The notes beneath the pieces are model-generated. The model saw nothing but the letters and a program-made list of their open reading frames with translations. It did no database searches and had not been told where the DNA came from. From positions 5,394,001-5,458,000 of the forward strand of contig NZ_CP034689.1 in NCBI RefSeq assembly GCF_003994415.1: 64,000 nt of DNA. Direction: 5' to 3'. The position numbers and the translations under genes were made by a program. The stretch comes from Achromobacter spanius (GTDB taxonomy: Bacteria > Pseudomonadota > Gammaproteobacteria > Burkholderiales > Burkholderiaceae_B). Shown here in pieces: positions 58,930 to 64,000 of this stretch (its first letter is position 1; each line of letters begins with the position of its first letter).

Positions 58930-59511
58930 CTACTTCCGCCGCCCCGCCTCAACCTGGATCTTCAGTTCCACTTCCGGCTTGAAGCCCATGTCCAGCCCGA
59001 AGTCCAGACCGAAGTCCTTGCGGCTGAATTCCGTGGACACGTCCGCGCCGCAAACCTCGCGCTTTTCCATGGGGTGGTCGATGCACTTGAAGTCGTCGAT
59101 GTCCAGCTTCACCCGGCGCGTGACGCCGCGCAGGGTCAGGTCGCCGGTGGCTTCTTCGGGGCGGTCGCCGTCGAACTTGGTGAAGGTGCCCTTGAACGTG
59201 GCGGTGGGGTAGCGAGCGGCGTCGAAGATGTCGGGCGCGACCGCGTGCTTGTTCATTTCGTCGTGGCCGAAGTCCACTGAATTGATGTCGACCGTGACGT
59301 CCACGGTGCCGGTGCGGGCCTGGCGGTCCAGCACCACCACGCCCTGCGACTTGTTGAATTTGCCGCGCCACGTGGACAGGCCGCCGAAGTGATCGGCTTC
59401 GAAGCTGGGATAGGTGTGCGAGGGGTCGATGTCGTAGGTGACCGGCGCGGCGGCGGCGGACAGCGACAGGGCCAGCGCGCTTGCGCCCAGCAGGGTCGGG
59501 ATCAGCTTCAT
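58930..59511 (-). CDS. YceI-family periplasmic protein
   Basis: A 193-residue exported lipocalin-like protein. Start ATG 59511 with AGGAG six bases upstream. Signal peptide (LLGASALALSLSAAAA), then YDIDPSHTYPSFEADHFGGL and STWRGKFNKSQGVVVLDRQA, TGTVDVTVDINSVDFGHDEM, and ATGDLTLRGVTRRVKLDIDD, the YceI core. Family members bind isoprenoid quinone-like lipids in a beta barrel; in E. coli expression follows pH and stress. It is transcribed after the class II aldolase gene, 10 bp apart. Confidence 0.9.
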   Translation of the reverse strand: MKLIPTLLGASALALSLSAAAAPVTYDIDPSHTYPSFEADHFGGLSTWRGKFNKSQGVVVLDRQARTGTVDVTVDINSVDFGHDEMNKHAVAPDIFDAARYPTATFKGTFTKFDGDRPEEATGDLTLRGVTRRVKLDIDDFKCIDHPMEKREVCGADVSTEFSRKDFGLDFGLDMGFKPEVELKIQVEAGRRK

Positions 59512-59521
59512 CAAGGTTCTC

Positions 59522-60289
59522 CTATTCCGCGTAGCCGGGGTTGCGGCGATCCAGGCGGCGCAGCAGGCCCGGCCAGGCCAGCGACGCCTTGTACGCGCGG
59601 TCGGCGGGGGATTCGACGGCGGCGCGCGCCAATACCTCGGGCGGAATGAAGACCAATTCGCCGCCCCCGGCCTGCGCCCGCACCTGCGCCATGCAGGCGG
59701 CTTCCAGGCGGTGCATGGCCTGGAACGCTTCGGCCATGGTCTGGCCCACGGTCAACAGGCCGTGGTTGCGCAGGATCAGGTAGTTGTTGCTGCCCAGGTC
59801 GCGCACCAGGCGCGGTTGCTCTTCGGGGTTCAGCGCCAGGCCTTCGTAGTCGTGGTAGCTAAGCGAACGCAGCGCAATGAAGGCGAACTGCGACAAAGGC
59901 AGCAAGCCGGCCTTCTGCGCGGACACGGCCACGCCGTTGATGGAATGCGTGTGCAGCACGCACATCGCGTCCTTGCGGGCCGCATGGATACAGCTATGGA
60001 TGGTGAAGCCGGCGGGGTTGATGTCGTATTCCGAATCCATCACCTTGTTGCCGTGCAGGTCGATCTTGACCAGGCTGGACGCGGTGATCTCGTCGAACAT
60101 CATGCCGTAGGGGTTGATCAGGAAATGCTCGGTGCCGGGCACCTTGGCGGTGATGTGCGTGAAGATCAGGTCGTCCCACCCGAATAGCGCCACCAGCCGA
60201 TACAAGGCCGCCAGGTCGGTGCGCACCTGCCATTCCGTTGCGCTGACCTGTTCGCGCACGCTGTTGCCTTGCTTGCTTACCGTATCCAT
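59522..60289 (-). CDS. Class II aldolase/adducin-domain protein
   Basis: A 255-residue protein from ATG 60289 (GGAG upstream). The class II aldolase fold is shown by FTHITAKVPGTEHFLINPYG, the metal His motif CVLHTHSINGVAV and LILRNHGLLTVGQTMAEAFQ. Relatives include fuculose-phosphate aldolase and decarboxylases; this subgroup (MFDEITASSLVKIDLHGNKV) is uncharacterised. It shares a transcript with yceI. A palindrome AATAC-T-GTATT (60354-60364) lies 65 bp upstream. Confidence 0.85.
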   Translation of the reverse strand: MDTVSKQGNSVREQVSATEWQVRTDLAALYRLVALFGWDDLIFTHITAKVPGTEHFLINPYGMMFDEITASSLVKIDLHGNKVMDSEYDINPAGFTIHSCIHAARKDAMCVLHTHSINGVAVSAQKAGLLPLSQFAFIALRSLSYHDYEGLALNPEEQPRLVRDLGSNNYLILRNHGLLTVGQTMAEAFQAMHRLEAACMAQVRAQAGGGELVFIPPEVLARAAVESPADRAYKASLAWPGLLRRLDRRNPGYAE

Positions 60290-60506
60290 CCCATCTCCAG
60301 TTTTCGTTTTGAGTGTCTTGAATCTTGGTGGCGATGCCGCCACGGGTCCGCTGAATACTGTATTAGTTTTGGACCGGTTCGGCATAGGGGCCATGCGGCG
60401 TCGTCCGTCTGATGCAAACAATTTTCCTGGCCCGCGCCCTCCATCCGCTCTGCCGCCGGGCTTTTCGCTTGCATAATAAAGGCCGCCCCTCGCCCGGAGA
60501 CCCGCC

Positions 60507-62234
60507 ATGCCACAAGGCCCCCACCGCCGCCTGTCGGCTTTTTTCCAGTCGCACCTGGAATCGCTGTCTGGCGTGGGTTTGCTGCTGGGCACCCTGTTCT
60601 TCGCAGCCTCGCTCACCCCCACGCTGGTTCCCCGCACCCACCTCACGCAGGGCGTGCTGGCGGGCGCCTGCCTTGCGGTGGGTTACGGGCTGGGCGTGTT
60701 GTGGCATTGGCTGTGGGCGTATATGGAACTGCCCGAACCCCGGGGCCGCGCGGCGCGCATCGTCAATGCGACGATCACCCTGGCCTGCCTGGCCGTGCTG
60801 GTGTTGTTTCTGTGGCGCGCGGCCCATTGGCAGAACACGATCCGCGCGCTGATGGACATGGCGCCCGTGACCAGCGCGCATCCCTTCAAGGTCAGCGCGA
60901 CCGCCTTGCTGACCTTTGCCGTGCTGCTGGCGCTGGGCCGGCTGTTCAAGCTGGTGACGCGCGCGCTGGCCGCGCAGGTGCGTCGCGTGGTGCCCCGGCG
61001 GGTGGCCAACGTGGCGGGTGCGGTCATTGCCATCGTGATCTTCTGGTCGCTGGCCAACAACGTGCTCTTTCGCGCGGCGCTGCATGTGCTGGACGCCTCG
61101 TTTCGTGAGTTTGACGCGCTGCTGGAACCCGATCGCCCGCAACCCACCGCCCTGGGCAAGACGGGCGGCCCCGAATCGCTGATCGGTTGGCAACAACTGG
61201 GCCGGGCGGGTCGGGAGTTCATTGCGTCGGGTCCCAGCGCGAGCGACATCCGCGCCATCACGGGGCGCGACGCCATGGAGCCGATTCGCGTCTACGTGGG
61301 CCTGCCCGGGGCAGACTCCCCCGCCGCCCGCGCCAAGCTGGCGCTGGCCGAAATGAAGCGGGTGGGTGCATTCAATCGGTCTACCTTGGTGGTGGTGACG
61401 CCCACCGGCACCGGCTGGATCGACCCCGCTGCGATGGACGCGCTGGAAACCCTGCTGCATGGCGACGTGGCCAGCGTGGCTTTGCAGTATTCCTACCTGT
61501 CCAGCCCGCTATCGCTATTGGCCCAGCCCGAATACGGCTCCGAGGCGGCACGCGCGCTGTTCGCCGAGGTTTACGGCTACTGGACGACCTTGCCCAAGGC
61601 CAGCCGACCCAAGCTGTACCTGCATGGCCTGAGCCTGGGCGCCATGAATTCCGCACGGTCGGCCGAGCTCTTCGAAATGATTGGCGACCCCATCCAGGGC
61701 GCGCTCTGGAGCGGCCCGCCCTTTGAAAGCCGCGTGTGGCGCACCATTACCGACGCCCGCAACCCCGGGTCGCCCGCCTGGCTGCCGGAATTTCGTGACG
61801 GCGCGTTCGTGCGCTTCATGAACCAGCACGGCTCGCCCGTGCCGGCCGACGCGCCTTGGGGCCCCATGCGCATCGTGTTCCTGCAATACGCCAGCGACGC
61901 CATCACCTTCTTCGACTTCCGCGACCTGTACCGCCGCCCCGCCTGGATGTACCCGCCCTACGGCCCCGACGTGTCGCCCGAACTGCGCTGGGTGCCGGTG
62001 GTGACCATGCTGCAACTGGCGCTGGACATGTCCGTCAGCACCGAGACGCCCATCGGCTTTGGCCACGTCTACGCGCCGCAGCACTATGTAGACGCCTGGC
62101 TGGCCGTGACGGGCGCGCCGGACTGGACCCCGGACGCGCTGGCCAGCCTGAAGCGCCACCTGATCGCGCGCGCCCAAGCCGCCATGGACGACCGCAACGA
62201 CGGCCAAGCGGCATACGAAAATCGCGGGGGATAA
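60507..62234 (+). CDS. Membrane-anchored alpha/beta hydrolase (PF10081-like)
   Basis: A 575-residue protein. The N-terminal quarter has four to five hydrophobic helices (about residues 20-40, 48-68, 87-106, 129-150, 172-192), then a large catalytic domain. The nucleophile is in KLYLHGLSLGAMNSARSAEL (G-x-S-x-G), with VVVVTPTGTGWIDPAAMDAL upstream and SVSTETPIGFGHVYAPQHYV holding the probable His. This is the arrangement of the alpha/beta-hydrolase family PF10081/PF15420. Substrate unknown, possibly a lipid. Confidence 0.8.
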   Translation: MPQGPHRRLSAFFQSHLESLSGVGLLLGTLFFAASLTPTLVPRTHLTQGVLAGACLAVGYGLGVLWHWLWAYMELPEPRGRAARIVNATITLACLAVLVLFLWRAAHWQNTIRALMDMAPVTSAHPFKVSATALLTFAVLLALGRLFKLVTRALAAQVRRVVPRRVANVAGAVIAIVIFWSLANNVLFRAALHVLDASFREFDALLEPDRPQPTALGKTGGPESLIGWQQLGRAGREFIASGPSASDIRAITGRDAMEPIRVYVGLPGADSPAARAKLALAEMKRVGAFNRSTLVVVTPTGTGWIDPAAMDALETLLHGDVASVALQYSYLSSPLSLLAQPEYGSEAARALFAEVYGYWTTLPKASRPKLYLHGLSLGAMNSARSAELFEMIGDPIQGALWSGPPFESRVWRTITDARNPGSPAWLPEFRDGAFVRFMNQHGSPVPADAPWGPMRIVFLQYASDAITFFDFRDLYRRPAWMYPPYGPDVSPELRWVPVVTMLQLALDMSVSTETPIGFGHVYAPQHYVDAWLAVTGAPDWTPDALASLKRHLIARAQAAMDDRNDGQAAYENRGG

Positions 62235-62251
62235 GGACAGTGCGACCCGAC

Positions 62252-62959
62252 ATGCCAGACGCGCTGACGTCATTCTTTCGCAGCGGCAACATGCTGCGCA
62301 GCCGCGACGTCAGCACACGCGTGCTGACCGCCACCCTGGATGTGCCCGCCCCACCGCCCCGGCTCGTGGCCGATTGGCAACGCGAGATCACGTCGCGGCT
62401 GATGCTGGACGCGGGCGACGTCGAGCAGATGCCCCTGGCCCGCACGCAAACGCGATGGCCCGAGACCGCCCGCTGCATCCAGGCCATGCGGGACTGGACG
62501 CGCGCGCTGGGCTGGCAAGACGTGCTGGCGCACAGCGACATGGCCTTGATGGCCTGCCGGGGCGCGCGCTACCACCACGACGGCGGGCAATATGGCGGCG
62601 CGGCTTTCTGCAACCTGTTCCTGAGCGACGACAAGGGGCTGGACGTGCATTTTCCGGGCACGGGACATCGCATCCCGCTGGTGCGCGGCACCGCGCTGGT
62701 CTTCGACACCTGCCAGCCCCACGCCGTGGTGCCGCGCAATGGGAGCCGCTTTGATGAAGCGGACTTTCCGGCCGACCAGGACTTGTCGCAATTGTTCCTA
62801 AGCTGGGAGCTGCCGATCGACACCCCCGCCGTGGCGCAAACGCTGGGTATACGCTTTGATGTCGCGCCGCAGGCCGCCGCGCGTTGCGATGACGAGCAGG
62901 TCTGGGTGAATGGCGCGCGCGCCGAACTGGATCCGGCTTGCGGGCAGTGGCTGGGCTAA
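62252..62959 (+). CDS. 2-oxoglutarate/Fe(II) oxygenase-like protein
   Basis: A 235-residue protein. The double-stranded beta-helix iron triad is visible as RYHHDGGQYGGAAFCNLFLS (H-x-D), FDTCQPHAVVPRNGS (second His with following Arg for 2-oxoglutarate). Start ATG 62252; an in-frame GTG at 62240 is possible, but AAGGA at 62233-62237 is badly spaced for both. It follows the membrane hydrolase gene by 17 bp and is probably cotranscribed. Substrate unknown. Confidence 0.7.
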   Translation: MPDALTSFFRSGNMLRSRDVSTRVLTATLDVPAPPPRLVADWQREITSRLMLDAGDVEQMPLARTQTRWPETARCIQAMRDWTRALGWQDVLAHSDMALMACRGARYHHDGGQYGGAAFCNLFLSDDKGLDVHFPGTGHRIPLVRGTALVFDTCQPHAVVPRNGSRFDEADFPADQDLSQLFLSWELPIDTPAVAQTLGIRFDVAPQAAARCDDEQVWVNGARAELDPACGQWLG

Positions 62960-63123
62960 GGTTTCGGGCCCCGCTTGCGCCCCTGCTTGCGCCATTGCCG
63001 CGGCTTGTATTCAGTGACGCATGTGCGTGCCGGCAACGTCCCTGATTTCCCTCTGCCGCCGCTGCGTGCGCCACGGGCTACGTGTCAGCCGCCGCCGCTA
63101 TACTTTTCCCCACCCGGTGTTTT

Positions 63124-63168
63124 CGACCCGCTTTTCCGACCCGCTTTTCCAACCCGCTTTTCCAACCC
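63124..63168. repeat. 13-bp tandem repeat, 3.5 copies
   Basis: Units CGACCCGCTTTTC (63124-63136), CGACCCGCTTTTC (63137-63149), CAACCCGCTTTTC (63150-63162) and CAACCC (63163-63168) lie in the 248-bp gap between the oxygenase-like gene and the PIG-L gene. The region holds no gene otherwise. Confidence 0.85.
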
Positions 63169-63181
63169 TAAGTTACTTGCC

Positions 63182-63207
63182 GCGCAGCGCCCTCGCTGCG
63201 CCTTTTT
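63182..63207 (+). terminator. Terminator-like hairpin just before the PIG-L start
   Basis: GCGCAGCG (63182-63189) pairs with CGCTGCGC (63194-63201) around a CCCT loop and is followed by CTTTTT. It ends one base before an ATG at 63208. It could terminate the upstream operon or attenuate the PIG-L gene. Confidence 0.65.
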
Positions 63208-64000
63208 ATGCCCGCCTTGATGGACATGCCGCGCCCGCTATGCCGGGCGTTTTTCCGCACCGCCCGCCCCCTCGTTGCCGCCTTCGCCGCCGCGCTCTTT
63301 GCCGCCCTGGCCTTGGCTCCCGCTCCGGCACGGGCCGCCCCGCCCACGCTGGCCGAATGCAACGGCATCAAAGACCTGGCTTTCGTCGCCCATCTGGATG
63401 ACGACCTGCTGTTCATGAACCCCGACATCGCCTCCAACGTCGAGGCGGGCGGCTGCGTGCGCGTCGTCTACCTGACCGCCAGCGACGCCGGTGAAGGCGA
63501 ACCCTATATGCTGGGTCGCGAACGCGGCGTGCGCGCGGCCTACGCCTACATGGCACACAAGCCCGACGTCTGGAAGGCCGACACCGGCATTGCCGCCGGC
63601 CGCCAGATTGCGCGCTTCACCTTGCAAGACAATCCGCGCGTGCAGTTGTGGCACATGCGCTTGAAGGACCCATGGCTGGGCAAGGGTTGGGGCAGCCTGA
63701 CGCCGCTGAGCCGCACGGAATCCGAACCCGGCCATGACGTCGATACGCTGGGCCCCTACCGCGAGACCTACTCGCGCGAGCAATTGGTCGACACCCTGGC
63801 CGAGCTGATCCGCCAATATGCGCCAACCACCGTGCGCCATCTGGACGACACCATCGCCGTGCCGTACACGCAATTGTGCTGGCGCTGCGCGGGCCATGGG
63901 CACCCCGACCACATCGCCAGCGCAAGGCTGGCGCGCGAGGCCATGCTGCGCGTGCCCGGCAACTATGCCGAAACCGGCTACATCGACTACCCCAGCCAGG
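63208..64000 (+). CDS. PIG-L family deacetylase, 3' part outside window
   Basis: At least 264 residues, running off the right edge. ATGs at 63208, 63220 and 63226 are all in frame; none has a good ribosome site, and the hairpin at 63182-63207 would occlude the first, so 63226 may be used. A signal peptide (FAAALFAALALAPAPARA) precedes the domain. AHLDDDLLFMNPD is the PIG-L Zn motif (AHPDDE variant), and GHGHPDHI with its paired His completes the metal site. The family deacetylates N-acetylglucosamine-type groups; an exported cell-surface sugar deacetylase is likely. Confidence 0.85.
   Translation, partial: MPALMDMPRPLCRAFFRTARPLVAAFAAALFAALALAPAPARAAPPTLAECNGIKDLAFVAHLDDDLLFMNPDIASNVEAGGCVRVVYLTASDAGEGEPYMLGRERGVRAAYAYMAHKPDVWKADTGIAAGRQIARFTLQDNPRVQLWHMRLKDPWLGKGWGSLTPLSRTESEPGHDVDTLGPYRETYSREQLVDTLAELIRQYAPTTVRHLDDTIAVPYTQLCWRCAGHGHPDHIASARLAREAMLRVPGNYAETGYIDYPSQ

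Noticed and set aside
1..64000. Prophage, insertion sequence, CRISPR array, rRNA or tRNA genes
   Set aside because: No integrase, transposase, phage structural gene, regular spacer array or RNA gene signature was found on reading both strands.

Overview
The window looks like chromosomal DNA of a high-GC betaproteobacterium of the Alcaligenaceae (Achromobacter/Bordetella-like). This is inferred from gene content: a Bug/TctC solute-binding protein, a Bordetella-type porin, a nadV-prs-nrtR cluster, a cyoABCD-SURF1 operon and NarL/BvgA-type regulation. No database was searched. I see no rRNA, tRNA, CRISPR array, insertion sequence, integrase or prophage genes. The order is that of a housekeeping/accessory core region with short operons and tight gene spacing.

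Layout. 1-5.6 kb: a nimT(partial)/nimR divergent pair, tam methyltransferase, a TerC-family membrane protein divergent from an NhaR-type regulator, and two small envelope proteins. 5.6-10.5 kb: a small Cys-containing protein, an XAC2610-like secreted protein with a YdcF-like protein, acetylpolyamine amidohydrolase, and an MHS-type transporter. 10.7-15.7 kb: cytochrome bo-type quinol oxidase cyoABCD followed directly by SURF1. 15.8-19.1 kb: an NAD salvage unit transcribed leftward (nrtR, then prs and nadV) with paired operator-like sites. 19.3-23.1 kb: porin, ankyrin protein, ParB-like lipoprotein and a lone GvpU-like protein. 23.1-33.1 kb: a large signalling locus with a degenerate EAL protein divergent from two hybrid histidine kinases, a REC-EAL phosphodiesterase, an RcsB-like response regulator and a pentapeptide-repeat protein. 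33.1-40.5 kb: a MarR-GNAT fusion, a DUF1365/FAD-oxidoreductase pair, Tag glycosylase with an LprI-like protein, metallophosphoesterase, aldo/keto reductase and a DUF4239 protein. 40.7-50 kb: UvrA-like ATPase, an orphan 519-residue protein, alpha/beta hydrolase behind a G11 tract, chemoreceptor, Dyp-type peroxidase and MipA. 50.1-56 kb: an OmpR-type two-component system, GntR regulator, and a three-gene catabolic operon (oxidoreductase, Bug protein, RraA-like aldolase). 56.1-64 kb: DUF1993 and SRPBCC proteins, hipBA-type module, YceI, class II aldolase, a membrane alpha/beta hydrolase, a 2OG-oxygenase-like protein and a truncated PIG-L deacetylase.

The most notable unit is the 23.1-32.3 kb phosphorelay. 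It combines RcsC/RcsB-like parts with a c-di-GMP phosphodiesterase output, which recalls the Pseudomonas Roc/Sad and Bordetella BvgASR architectures. It has two hybrid kinases but only one HPt domain, and the promoter region of the first kinase carries an inverted heptad typical of NarL/RcsB/BvgA binding sites. Several other intergenic regions hold clean paired inverted repeats next to the regulator that probably binds them (nimR, nrtR, the MarR-GNAT gene, the OmpR-type system, hipBA).
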